DNA of 64,000 nt from Pterobdella sp. o SKG-2022 (Eukaryota > Annelida > Clitellata > Hirudinida > Piscicolidae): positions 29,111,855 through 29,175,854 of the forward strand of contig OZ038320.1 of the NCBI GenBank assembly GCA_964035795.1, in the 5' to 3' direction. Positions 47,101 to 61,002 of this stretch are shown piece by piece. Made by a program: the position numbers and the translations under genes. The first letter of the stretch is position 1. Every line of letters starts with the position of its first letter. Under the pieces are notes generated by a model. That model made no database searches. It was not told the origin of the DNA and saw nothing but the letters and a program-made list of their open reading frames with translations.

Positions 47101-50100
47101 ACATGAATATCACAAGTACTTAAAATGTAAAAGATAGTGGAAAAATTACTGATTTCAAGCTTATACCACTATATTATCACAGCTTCAATATAAGATAAAC
47201 TTATTTGTTAAAATTAATTAAGCATTTTAATGAATAAGTTTATTTAAAACCTATCTGGAGTGCATTCCACTTTGATGCCAGTCTTTCAAAACAAACTCTG
47301 AGCTATCAAACTATATCAGACTGAATGCCCAGATTATTTTAAATAAAGTAATATCATATATAGCTTTGTATTGAGTTATTTACAAATTATCAGTTTGGGG
47401 AGAATATAAAATGAAACTTCAATATGTAATTGAACTCATAATTTTGTGAGTATTTCAAAACTAAAAAATAGCATATGACCTTTCTTGAAAATTGAATTCA
47501 CAGACTAGCCCTAAAATGATTAAAAGTGATTCTCAAATAAATACAATTGCATCAATTTCTATAATGATTTAATAATATTTAAATTAATTTCAATATGATT
47601 CTATTGTATGTTTTTTGTGTGAATTAATTGTAAAAAGGTACTTGTTACAAGTGAATTTGAATAAAGCAAACACTTCAAAAAGAGTAATTAAATGAAAAAA
47701 TCGTGAAATATTGAACAATTTCAAGAACTAAATTAATTTTATAGATTTGTATTCACTGAACCTTGCTTTCTCGATCGGTTATGCTCGATCATTCATACAA
47801 ACGTCATACATACACTCAAAGCGACCAAGTGCTAATAAATTAAACAATTAAAGCTTCAAGTATTAAGACAAATAGTGAACAGTGAATGTGGAACTAATAT
47901 GAACGTGACACAATATAGGCCAATTTGAAATTAGACGGCCCATCAAAGGAATCATTGGAATGAATTGGGTGTATAAGGAAGACTTCTAGGATTTCTATAT
48001 TCAATTAATGTGATTAGCTTTCTATGTGTAGTACATATTATCAAGAACTAGACAATAAGTGGATTAAAGGGATTTTTACGAAGGACTTTGATATTCAGAC
48101 AATAAAACGATTAAGAGGCGTTGAAAAATTTTGACGGATGAAACACTGTTGGCATGATGTGCTGATTTTTTCATGCCTTCTTAAACACGATAAATCCTCA
48201 TTTTTACCTCGTATTTCTGGATACTTAAATAAGATTTTTTAAAAATATTTCTATTCGCTATTTTATTATTTTAAAAAAATAATGGTGGATAAAATTGTTG
48301 GATTTTTAATAATTTCGCAGATTTTCGTTATAACCACAATCAAAACCGACATTATGGGCGATAACTTCCTTGAATGAATACCTTTAAAAAACAATTAGAA
48401 ACCATGAAACAGTATCAAGTTTTTATATAAATTGCCATAAATATCCTTTCATAATTCTTGTTATTTGTTTAAAAAGACTTCCAAAATATCTAGAAAAGCC
48501 ACAAACGAGTTATTTTTAAAAATCAACTTTTAACAATAATTCATGCCTAGTTACTATCCCCACACGGCGTTAAAGTCTAGGCCATTTGTTTCATGATTTA
48601 AGGATTTCCTCCCTGTAACTTTTGTCCAGTTGACTGATTAATGGAGCTTTTGAGTAATTGCTCAGCTTTATGAAGCGATAATTTGTTAGGTTCGTTTGTT
48701 GTTAAGTTTCATTCTAGACAGTTTCGTTTAAAATTTACTACTTGTTTGCAACATACAAGTGATCTATCGTTCTATCAATTATCATTCTGAAACAAAATAT
48801 AACTCGAATAGGTAAATTTATTTTTATCAAAAAAAGTTATAAAACTCTTTCTACGATTGGGTGACCTAACACTATTTTAAACAAAAAACACGCCCCTGTT
48901 TTTGATTGAATGGCTGGAAATGTTGTTTAAATGCATTTCAGGGATGTAAAACAACTTCAAACCTTAGCTAATAACTGATAAGTTTTATAATTATAAAGAT
49001 AGTAGCTAAGCAGTTTCAAAATCTCTATCAAAATAAATAACATTAAGTATATGGATAAATTAGTTACAATAATCAAAAAATTAATTACTTCACCAAAGAA
49101 ATAACTTAATATTACAAACGATTCTTATCTGCCCTCACAAAAGGAAGTAAGTTTTGCTTGAATGGTCGAGAGTTATAGTTAGACTTTGTATATAAAAGTT
49201 GAAATTCCATACTAATTATGTATTTACACTTGATATATTTATATAAGGATTTTTATAGCGTTTTTAGAATTTCTTCCAAAAACGTTGTTATATGTGAGTA
49301 AATAAAAATGTTTGTACACTGATTTCAATACAAACCTCATAAAGAAACTCAATCACAAACAACGAATGCATAAATCAAATTTAAAATATTACAAAAGTGA
49401 TAAAACAAGCAAGTTCAAAGGGTTTATAAGCATAATTGAGAATACACACACCACTTCTTCCTCCGGTACTGTTAGATAAAAAATAGAATGAATAGATGTA
49501 ATTTAATAAATAAAAAGAAAGTTCTTTTATACACGGAGAAATAAAATGAAATAGCTGATCAAAGATGTGAAGCAAATATGAAACTGCAAAAATATAGAAG
49601 AGAATTCAATAGATATATCGTAATAAATTGAGTAAATGTTTATTAAGAAAACATATATGAAAAATACATGGAATAGCAGAGTTGGATAATGATAAAAGGC
49701 TATGATGAAAATTGGGTGATGCAGATTTGACGGCTGAAAGGTAAAGTATAGAAGCTGGAGAAGTGCAAAAAATAGAGTAGGTGCTTTAGAAGAATTTGTT
49801 GAAAAACAGTGTGTGATAAAGTAGAAAAACCAGACAAAAAAAAACTAAAAAAAAAATAAGTGTAAGCAAAGGCTGGTGGAAAAAATGGTGTTAAATAATG
49901 AAAGAAAAAGAGACATGTGAAATTGTTACGGGATGACAGAGATAGGTGTGAGTTTTGGTGAGAAAGAAGATAGAATCGAAGATTAAATAAGGTGTAAGAA
50001 TGGAATTGAGGGCTAGAAGGAGAGTAGATAGTATAGGAAAGAAAGAAGACAATATTATGAAATTAGGTAGATTTATTTAAAAATAAAAATAACTAGGGAA

Positions 50101-50617
50101 AATTCATTAATAAAAAATAATATATTACATAGAAAAAGACAAAAAATTAATTAATTATAAAAAATCTATTATGCCTCGCACATTTGTGTGCTTACTGATA
50201 TTCATTAAAGAAAAGTATGAGAATGAAGAAAAGAGAAAGAAGCAGCAAAAAAAGTGAAAGAAATGGTAAATACATACCCTATTGTCACTGTGTTTTTCCA
50301 TTGTTAAACGTGTTATATATATTTGTATAGCAAGAAGCTTACTTTTCTTTGAGTTCTCTCATGCTTCTATCTTTTTCCATTATTTTTTATTAAGATATAG
50401 TTATAATGTTTTAGAGAAAAAATATCTTCATCATTTAAATCTTTTTTAATAGGAACGATTACTCTAAAAATTTTTGTTTTCTTTTTTCAGTTTGGTTAAT
50501 AAAAAATTTTGAATATTAAAATTTTGTGTTTTTTATCTATGTTTAAATTTTTATTATTTTGGAACAAATTCATTTTCAACTTTTTAGAGACATCTTAATT
50601 TACTTTTGAGCAATATC

Positions 50618-50736
50618 AATAATCATTAACGTCGATATTATGAAAAAATTTTTAGGCTTACTTACCGAAAATTTTAGCTTATTTTGCTAATAAATACACT
50701 AAACGTTTTTTCATAATATCGACAATAATGATTATT
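50618..50736. repeat. Imperfect inverted repeat (foldback), about 119 bases
   Basis: Outer arms AATCATTAACGTCGATATTA at the left and the mirror of TAATATCGACAATAATGATT at the right match at nearly every base over about 29 positions. Pairing continues less well inward (TTTTTAGGCTTACTTA region), leaving a small loop near 50675. No coding capacity. Confidence 0.7.
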
Positions 50737-52257
50737 TTAAAAAATTTTATAAATATTTCAAATTTATTTTTTCTAAAAACTCGTTTGTTTCGATTAGTCA
50801 AGTTTCAAGTTTAATACAACTCGTCTTTAATTTGATTTCTTAACTTCGATATTTTTCAAAACTTATCAAAGTGGTTAATTTTATTTTTACTTGCAATTTT
50901 ATGAGTATTTTTAATTTTATTATTCTTGTTATTATTGCTGGTATTATTAATTTTATTATTATCATTATTTAACTTAATTTCATAACTTTTTTCCCTCATT
51001 ATTGGTTTATGGTGCGAAGTTGTGTCAAAAGTGCTGAGTTAATTGCTGTGCTATTTGCATACCACATTGAAACATCTTTTAAAAAACCAAAATAATAACA
51101 TATCAATATTTTAGTTCAGTAATTCAAACTTTTCAAGCCTGATACAGCGTATATATGAAGAACTAGATAAGTTTATGGCATAAAATCTTTATAAAAGCAC
51201 TTTAAGAAAAATTAAGTGTAATTCTTTAAATAAAAAAAAATTTATTTTTTATTATTTCCCCCATTACACCACATCAGCACGTAACATAATCCCTGTATAA
51301 TTTCATTGTTTAAGAAACATATGTCCACTTAATTCTAAGCAGGAGATTCTTGTGAAGTTTGTGTGTGCCTTGTGGACAAAGAATGTTGCCATTTTCAATA
51401 CTTAGAAACTTTTTTTAACCTTGTTTCATTAAATTCATTTTAGTGAAGTTAAACTATGTTTTGGGTGAATTCACTATTATTATCATAGTTCATTTGAATC
51501 GATACGTAGAAAACAGTTTTTTACTTAACTCATTGAAAATTTATTGTACTCAAAAGATCATCATGTCCTACTCTTACATCTTATATTGTAGAACGTTCGT
51601 TAAATTCTACTACATTGTAAATTTTTATCGCACCATAATGGGCTGATTATAATGTTCCATAACAGAATAATTTTTTGTTTAAATTAAGTTCTCGTTTAAA
51701 TGTCTGTTTATTTCGCGTTTATTATATTTTGTTTTTCCATTGTTTTTATTATTTTATTATTGGCATGTAGTATATGAGTTGCAAAAATCGGAAAAGAATG
51801 TTAATATTTAAAATTTCAAAATCGTTCAAAACCTATTCATTTCAAATTTGTTTTATCAATTTTGTTTTGTTGTTCATTCAACTTGAAATTCCCAGGTTTC
51901 AATACATTAGAATTCAAAAGGAATTTAACCACGTTTCAGAATATTTCTACAATAAAATATTTACCAAATGATCGAAACAATGTTGTATCAAAACTAAAAT
52001 GAATCTCAAAAAAATATGACCGCCAAAATTAATTAAAAATCAATAAACATGATGAATTATAAGTTAAAAAAAAATATTATATTCATCATTATTATTATTA
52101 TTATTCTCATTATTTATATGATTTCTAGTATTTTTTTTGCTAAGCACTCTCTGATTACTTTGCAACATTTTATGTAACGCTTTCTCTTAATTCCCTAAGT
52201 CAATAGCCTCACCAATCAAAAACTATTAATGCTAGTTCAAACCTTCCATTTTATTTA

Positions 52258-52631
<374 letters not shown>

Positions 52632-53233
52632 TTGGCATTATTTTATCCTTTTTTTATTCTTACTCTATTATTTTAAAACCACTTATTATTTTAAAAATCT
52701 TATTTTCACGTATTCCAATTTCTATAAATTTCCCATCTTCCACCACGGCCATAACTTATATTTTGTTTGATAATAATGTTAATCATAATTTATGTTATAA
52801 AAAACTTCATATTTAATTTTTATGATGAAAAACTCAACAATAACAATATTAACTTCCTATATTTATATCCTTACTAATGTTGTGATTTCCACGAATAAAG
52901 GATGCCTCATATAGCGCGTACTCAAATGCAACATTTATCCTCATCATCGGCTTTATAAACAACTTCAAAGCTAATTTTGCCATTAATTTCAGTTTTTACT
53001 CACACATGTACATCTAAACTTGGGTGCAGTCCTTATTAAAAAGCCCCTGGTTGAAAGTCGTTACGATGAACTATGCTAGCCCAGATCGAATCTAACTTGA
53101 ATCAAAAACTTTTATTAACTAAGCAGTACTTCACTTGGCAGTCCTACTTACGAAAAGCTTTGGGTTGTTGAGTTGAAAGTGTTTGATTTGAAGTACACAT
53201 TGTTATGAATAAACTTAATAAAATTTTATTATG

Positions 53234-53237
<4 letters not shown>

Positions 53238-53301
<64 letters not shown>
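53238..53301. repeat. (AT)n microsatellite
   Basis: About 32 perfect AT units; as a self-complementary tract it can extrude a hairpin. Confidence 0.95.
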
Positions 53302-53304
<3 letters not shown>

Positions 53305-53750
53305 TTAGCATTCAACTTTCCAAATAGGTGAAAATGAATGGATAATTGAGTTATAATTATTAGATAACACTGTAGGCCCTCAGCTCTGGTAAATTATAAT
53401 CCTGTAGTACAGGATGTACTTCTTAAAACTACAGCCATGCAAATTATAACTGTATATCACAAACACATTATGCCTTCTCTTTTGATAACACAATTGAAAA
53501 CTATTACTAATATTAACATATACAGTTTTATTATTGTTAGTTATTGTTTTCTATATCTATAAACATTTAATTTATACAGCGCATAACTATATTTGATGAT
53601 CTTTCAATAACTCATAAGTATTTATAACTACAAGTAGTGCGCTTCATTAAAAAAATTACACAATCATCATGTTAACGTCAGCACCTCTTTAACATCGAAT
53701 AACAGTCAAAATGTTCTTATGGTGATGTGATGTCGTTAAAAAAACAGCGT

Positions 53751-53927
53751 AGGAATGAGTGAGTGGGTGCATGGTTGGTAGGTGAGTTTGGTGAATAAAT
53801 GAATGGGTGGGTGAAAAGGTAGATTGGTGGGTTGTTGGGTGGGTGAGTTTATAGATAGGCTGGCGAGCAGTTAGATGAGTGGGTTATTGAGTGGGTAGGT
53901 TGGTGGGTTGTTGGGTGGGTAGGTGAT
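53751..53927 (+). repeat. G-rich degenerate GGTGGGTTG repeat
   Basis: Repeated GGGTGGGT, GGTTGGTGGGTTG and GTGAGT motifs on the plus strand, irregular spacing, in otherwise AT-rich DNA. Several GGG runs within short distances give G-quadruplex potential. Confidence 0.7.
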
Positions 53928-54872
53928 AATTCTAACAGGGTTTCAGTGCTATATAAAAAAAGTATCATATCATAAGTGTTCTTTTTTTATTACAATTATA
54001 ACTATTATTCTATGTCAGGCAAAAATTCGTTTATAAGCTAAGACACCCCTATAGCAAATTTAAACTCTTATATAAAAATATTAATACTTAAAAAATATAT
54101 TATTATTAATAATACAAAAAATAATCATAGAAACCTAAATTATTATTGGTAAAAAACCAAGATTAGTTTTAGCTGATGTGTGTTTAGCATTTTTGAAATA
54201 TTTATCATAGCTAAATAACCGTTTAATCAATAGCGGGAATTTTTTAAAAATTATATATTTTTAATCAATTCAACGTGATTCACAGTGGTTTCAAATAACG
54301 TCTTATTCATTATTTTGTCAATCATTTGCTTTTTATAACAGATAGCCAATAATTTCTGTACCAGAGACACTGTCTCTTGGTTATCGCTCAATATCCAAAA
54401 CGTTAATAAAATACAAACTGGTAGTATGTTTGTTAAATAAATAATTTTTCAGTTGTAACTCGCAGTAAACTATCAAAAAGCTCATTAGTTTAACGAATTA
54501 CCAAAACCCTTCATACATCTTTCATTTTTTTATCATAAAAATATATTTCCTTGGGATAATGAGCAAGTTATGACTTGAATAAGAATGTATTAAATTAAAT
54601 AAATACTTAATTCAAGCTTAAAATTTTCCAATTCTTCAGACGCAGACAATATTAAAAATTTTAAATCGAAAACAATAAGTCTATTAAGGAGACACTTATT
54701 AGTGAAGTCATAGACGAATTCCTAGAAGTGATAATAAAAAACCAAATCATGACAAGATTTCCAAGTGCTACGGTTAATGCGTCTATCCAATCTTTGTTCA
54801 TTACAACTATCACTTTAGTGTTTGAATACATCATATTAAACTAATGGTTTTATTCTTTTACTTTATTAACGT

Positions 54873-57443
54873 TCATAATTGCTCCAATGTGTAAAATCTA
54901 TCATATCTAATATATCTAATGTTATATAAGACCTCTATACGTTCAACTGAATGTCTTTTTAAACGGATCTTTTTAAGTTCTTCACTGAAAACGCCCCATG
55001 CCTTAGGAGTTTGTCGCCAAGTCTCCCTGTGATTAAGGCTTTCGTAATCGCTGTTCTATCTATTGTTTATATCGTGGATTACTTTAAAGTTGTTGTGTTA
55101 TTATGTAAATTCTGTGTGTTATTTTTAAGTTGATAAATGTCATTAGACAGGTTTTTGTTAATAAATTGTTTTTATTGCTATTTATTTGTTACATCTTCTA
55201 TGGATCTATTTAATTGTTTTGTGAATTGAGTATATCTATCCAACGGTTTATAATGCTTTTCATTTATTTTTATGCAATTTTTAGCAAGTCTTCATTATTG
55301 TACTGTTTAAACATAGCTAGGCTCCAAGTGCCGAGTTACATTTTTTTTGGCATTGTAATTATCTCATGCAAATCTCTTACGTAGTTACAATGATGTAAAG
55401 TTAACGTTGAAATTCATAACCAGGCTAGTTTAATCGCTAATATAGCAAATGTTTCTTAAGCAAACTTTTACCTGGATTCATGAATAAACAAATAACGCGT
55501 CGAGACTCGGTGTGAAATTATATATACTAAGTTTTTTCTGGATCTTTCATTATATATACGCTATTTTTTGTTTATTTCTTCAAAAATGAAGACTTTATAA
55601 ATAAAAATTTATTTAAAAACTGTAATTTTCGATGAGTACAGTCTCACCATAATTCCTTAACGTATTATATTGAAGACTAAGGAATTACGATAAGATTGTA
55701 CATATTGAAAATTTTAGTTTTTGAACAACTTTGTATTTAAAAATTCTTATTTTTGGAGAAATAAACAAAAAACTATTTGAAATAGAAAGTAAAATAAGAT
55801 ATTTCTAGGAGATTATATACAAATTGATATATTTCCGTTATTTTGTATATATCTTTTCTGAGCTTAGTATTCTTTGATTGATATGCATCGGGAGTTTATT
55901 TCAGTGATTTTTTTTGTACACGAAAATATGATTACGTTTTACTGTTTTTTGTTTTTTTCTATAAGATCATTGTGAATTTTTCGATAGCTTAATTGATTAA
56001 TTATACATTATTTTAAACATATATTTGGCTATTGATTTACTACTATTTATATGCAGATTAACTTCTATATAAAACGATAAAAATAAAAATATTAAAAAAA
56101 ATTATTTTTCGAATTAAGCTGTTTTTGTGACAGAAAAAAATTAATCTTTTTCAAGTTTTTTTCGTTTCAATTTTATAGAATCCCATGGCAAATTGCTCAA
56201 TGAAAATTATTATAATAGTTCTTAATTGATATTTATAATGACTCTACTTGCACTCTAAATCTTAATTTAAAAAATAAAGTGGTTAGGTTTACAGATAAAG
56301 GGTCATTTTGACACAGAACAAGAATAAAAAAACAAAACTATTTTTTGTACTCATTCTCTTTGCCTCAATGTCCCTATTTTAAAAGCCTCGCCGAGTTGAA
56401 ACCAGTAGAAATTTATTGCATGTAATCTCTAACGTATTATATCAGAGCTTATTGATTAGTGAGGCTTTTAATTAAAAATATCTGAGTTCTTTCAAATCAA
56501 GCTAACCTATGCTATGAACTATCTGGTGTACAACAATTAATGAAAATGAAGCATTTGTGGAGAATTATGGCTCTCAAATGCTAAAAAAATTTCAATTTGT
56601 GAAAAAAAAGTATTTTTGTGTGGAGGAAGTATAAGATTGAATGGAAAATAGTTGTATCAACTACTTAACTAAAAAACTTTATGAGAGGTTAAAAAGAATG
56701 ATATTTATAAAAAGATTAGCTTTCATCACAAAAGTCCTTCATTACTTTGTTACGCGTTTTTGTCAAGATATAAAGAGTAATATATTTAAAGAAAATGTCA
56801 GAATTTATGTTACTAGTTCGTACTCAATATGACTTAGATACTTTTTATTGTAAACAATTCTAATTAAATTTTGATGGCGTGGGCGTAGACTTCAGTTGGA
56901 AAGCAAACTAAAAGGATAATTAAGTTCCAGTATGAAACCTTATATAATAAAATGACAAAAAACAAACATAAATAATAAAAATATACCATAGAAAAATAAA
57001 TTTATTAGAAAAATTCAAATGGCACAAAAACATTGAAAGGAAATAAAAGAAATCAAAAAAATCATAATCCCAACAATAAACTTACTAAATACAATCAAAG
57101 CATTAAAAGACATTAACAAAGATAAATCCATACTCACCAATAGGAGGCGGTGAAAGAAAAAAGGGCAGAAGAGATGCACCCGCATTCCAATTCATCAGAA
57201 GGAAGATCTTTTTCTATCTGTTTACTCGCTTCTCTTTGTGATACATCTAGTTGTTTGGTTGAAAAATAAATAGAGTTTGTTTAAAAAACTTTTGCTCTTT
57301 TGCTGCGCCAGTGTCTGATTTTTGTTGGATTTTTTCTTGTTTGATTTGTGCTTTTTGTTGAAAGTTGAAAACCGGAACTTTTGGTATGATGATGGCGTTT
57401 TAGGCAATTTGCTTTGAACATAACTACTTTCTGTTCTGCTCAT
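54873..57443 (-). CDS. Possible small three-exon gene, unknown function
   Basis: A phase-consistent model from ATG 57443 to TGA 54873: exons 57290-57443, 57138-57246 and 54873-55026, 138 residues. The first intron would be 43 bases; the second donor is a strong GTGAGTATG after a split Trp codon that the third exon completes. The protein starts MSRTESSYVQSKLPKTPSSY, has a Lys/Asn-rich stretch, then KQIEKDLPSDELECGCISSA and, in the last exon, TWRQTPKAWGVFSEELKK. I recognise no family. Support is limited to frame, phase, the good donor and less AT-biased sequence near 57140-57220. The last exon is 2.1 kb away and could be fortuitous. A foldback (55561-55775) lies in intron 2. Confidence 0.33.
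55561..55775. repeat. Long imperfect inverted repeat (foldback), about 215 bases
   Basis: Left arm 55561-55659 and right arm 55678-55774 are imperfect reverse complements along their whole length, separated by an 18-base loop. Matching ends: TTTTTGTTTATTTCTTCAAA (left) against TTTTTGTTTATTTCTCCAAA (right, reversed), and ATAATTCCTTA against GTAATTCCTTA at the loop side. This gives a hairpin of about 95 bp stem. Confidence 0.85.
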
Positions 57444-59288
57444 TGTCAAATATCCACACACACTTAGCTTTTCTTTAATTCTCCAAAATTATTAAAAATT
57501 GACAACATCATTCTACAAGGAGTGTATCACATTCTTTGTAGCTTATCAAAAAAATACAAAACTTCCAGCAACTATGAAAATAACAAGCATTATGGACAAA
57601 TTCATGGCAAACGTGCTTTGTGCAGTGTGTTTTAAAAGCCTTTCATATCATCTTCATTCTATATATCTCTTATACTTTAATAAGAAATCGATCTCATACT
57701 TTGATATGTTTGTATATACTTGTATGGTATATGTATGGAAACTGTATTAAGTTCATTTAAATACGATATCAAAGAGTTATAGAAAATATATCGAACACGT
57801 GTATGTATGCGAGTGTGTGTTGGTGTATCTAATGTAGTTTGCAGTGTTGTATTTTATTCCCTAGAATTGCCATATGTAACTATATGGCTAGTGTGAAATT
57901 TTACATAGTACTTTTTAGCATAAAAAAGTTCATTTGTAACTCCATACTCATTAAACATCAAAAAATTTGAAAAAATTATTTTTAAATAATATGAGTGAAT
58001 CATTTTTAAATTTGTGAATTGCATAACATCTTTAGTTTTGAGGCGTGTGAATTGCATTAATCATTGCAATTAACTAATCTGCACAAGCATAGACTATCCC
58101 ATCAGCTTCTTTCGAAGTTTGCTAATGACTTTGAAACTTATTTGTGAAAAATAAACAAGAACTAATAAGCGAGAGAATGGAAAAATTATATGGATTTTTT
58201 CTGTCGAAAAAATTTGCTTAAACAAATAGAAGTACACGTCCGTTTAAGTTTTATGTTACCCGATAGAGTGCCAAGCTCCAATGGAAGACAACAGCTATTT
58301 GTAACAAGTTTCGTATTGCCAAAAAAATTAAATTTTTATATTTCAATTAAGCTTTTTTTAGCATTAAATCTCATAAGTTTTCATTGCAGAAAGTATTCAC
58401 AAGTGCATAAAATAGCCAGGCATACCCGGTATACATCTATATGATCCTAAGTTGCAAGATAAAAAGTGTTCAGTTTCAAGTTTGTTTTTTATTTTTAGAA
58501 AATTTTTCATTCTTTGGTACATCTTATAGTACAAAAATATTAATAGTTTATTCAAAGTTATATTTAATAATAATGACCGTTTAGATATCGCAAAAGTCTC
58601 AATTTGAAATTGATTTTAACTGCTTATTTGATATCATTTATGGTACTTTAAAATTCTCAACTATCTGTTAGCTTTATAAACATTAGAAATTTTTTGCTTA
58701 AAAAAAAATTTTTCTATAAAAGTTGTAGCAAAACCTTGCTGAAAACATTGGAAAAGAATGATAAAAATTGACGTTTAAAAACTATTGAGAAATAAATCAT
58801 AAAAACCTCACTTTGAGAATCTTTCATCTTTCGAACATCATGTACACTCCCAAATAAAATTATTTTCATCCATAAACGCCATTAACACAAGCCCATCACT
58901 ATTTCACCTTTGTTTCACCTGGTTATTATAAACAACACTCATCTAAAGCCACTTCATAAAGTGAACAAAAAGTTTTTGAACCAAAATTTTATGTATTTCT
59001 TATTCATATTATTTCTGAAATCCAAGCAAGGTTTGATTTTTTGAATATAAAAATAATTATTTTATCAGTAAATTCTATTCACTAATGCAAAACTAGGCAT
59101 TACCTTGAGAACTCATAGTAAATTATTTTGGTTTAAACTTACCAGTCTTTAAAAGGAATAAAATGCAATTATATACAAATTTTATATAATGAAAAACTTA
59201 AATTACATTTGGATATCTGATTGTCGGATTCCTTATTTAAATCTCTCATAATGTACTCAGTTAAAACCATTGTTTAACCCAGTGTAAG
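57444..59288. other. Intergenic region upstream of the claudin-like gene
   Basis: AT-rich, with a few short open frames. One at 58190-58444 contains a less AT-biased middle (VRLSFMLPDRVPSSNGRQQL) but matches nothing I know. The claudin-like promoter should lie toward the right end. Confidence 0.45.
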
Positions 59289-61002
59289 ATGTACAGCGAA
59301 GATAGGATTTCGTATGAAGACGCCCAAGCAAAGTCCGGTTTCCTGGTGGGAGTAGGATTTCTACTGCATTTTTTATCCTTCATCCTCTCCTCCATCGCTT
59401 TCTTCTCTCCATTTTGGATGATAGAAATCAACTCAGGATACAAAACTGGCTTATGGGGTCGTTGTGACCGTAATGAAATGGACTGTCGTTGGTTCAGTGA
59501 GAGGAATTATGCTTGGGAAAAACACATACCAGGTATAATTCATTTTAAAATTTATTACATTTCATGCACTCTTATTCAATAGTTCCTTGTAGTATTACAC
59601 AATTAGAAAGTTATAATTGTTATTAATATTATCTTTTAGATTTTTATATCACTTAAAAGATTTTTCAATTTTTTTTTACATTATTCAATAAAAAACTTCA
59701 TAATAAAACTGGGACATTCTAAACTTATTTCCTTTATGTAAACAAGCTTCTTGATATTTCAACAAAGTACTACGCACTGTATCAGATTCCTTCCTAATCT
59801 CACCCACCACCATCGTATTACCTCTAGTCCATAAACATTTTTATTTCAAATAAAGTTCATCCAAGCCGTATTTGTCTTGAGAATGCATTGGTAGAAACTT
59901 TTTTCTACATGAAAATTTTATCATTTAAAATATATTTTCACTTCATCAGTTTGAAAAACACTGAATTATCTTGTTTTATTATTTATGAATATCCTTTTTT
60001 ATCTTATAACAAAGCGTCCTAGTTGATATAAGAAATATATCGTGGGGTTATAAAAATCCATGACATATAACTAAATTGTGGTGTTTACTCAAAGAGTTTG
60101 AAATGAATGAATGGACCTTACATAAAAATTCAATCCAACTACAAATCCGCTTCCCAATGCAATACATCTTTATTACTCTCAAATCTATAGAATAAACTTA
60201 TGAAAAACTATATTTTTCTAAATGGATGGCTTCCATACCATTCTAAACTAATTAAAAAAACATTAATTCAACTACTTATGATGCTTCAAGTTATATAAAA
60301 CCCTTAAGTTTTGACTAATAAAGTTGATAGGCAATTGTAATAGATTGAAGAAGCGGGTCTAAATAGGGTTATAATCATGTTATATTGTTTAAAAAGCACT
60401 ATTAATTGTTTAAACAAATAAAAAATCACAAAATACTCAAAAACCCCTTTACAGATTGGCATGTAGCAGCCCAAGTAACGTTCGCCATTGGCTACTTCAT
60501 TTTGGTAGTATCCATGCTCTTGTCCATTGGCCAACTGATCTTCCACTGTTGCAAGACCATATACATTCTTCCCTTCTACGTGGGAATTTGCGTGGCCTTA
60601 GCTAGTGAGTGTTTCATTGTGGTATGATGTACTGTGAAGTTAAATAGTTTTCCAATCTTTTGATTTTTTATCAAAATATTATTTTTTAGATAATCTTTTT
60701 TCTAAACCCTTGCATTTATTCCCAAATCAATTTTTATTTAATTATCAGTGCTAAAGTTTTAATTTAAACTAAAAATTTTTACTTCCGCAGTGGTTTTCGA
60801 GTTGATCTCGATAGTGACCTTTGGAAGCGGGGCTTACATGGTGTATGATGTGAGTATCAACAGTTGGCTAGGCAACTTCATATGGGCTTTCTACGTCGGC
60901 ATCAGTGCTTTAATAGTTTGTGCTTTTTCTAGCGCATTTTATATTCTAGGAGGTTGGAAAATGAGGGACTACATGAAATACTATGGAAACGCATATAAAT
61001 GA
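59289..61002 (+). CDS. Claudin/PMP22-family tetraspan membrane protein (3 exons)
   Basis: Exons 59289-59532, 60455-60604 and 60791-61002 join in phase (1, 1) to 201 residues. TM1 about 17-40, first extracellular loop with the family signature (Trp 43, GLW at 54-56, Cys 59, Cys 66), TM2 about 86-112, TM3 about 119-150, TM4 about 163-187, then a short cytoplasmic tail ending MKYYGNAYK without an evident C-terminal PDZ ligand. The W-GLW-C-C pattern defines the claudin/PMP22/EMP superfamily, whose members form septate or tight junctions or modulate channels. Which subgroup (claudin, septate-junction claudin-like, clarin or stargazin relative) is not clear. The start ATG is the first in frame after stops. 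Confidence 0.88.

Noticed and set aside
47935..47990. Short frame GMNWVYKED reminiscent of Copia reverse transcriptase
   Set aside because: Only a few residues match and the frame stops at once; no flanking retrotransposon sequence.
54649..54801. Minus-strand frame starting MNKDWIDALTVALGNL
   Set aside because: About 50 codons, no splice partners or family resemblance; treated as chance.
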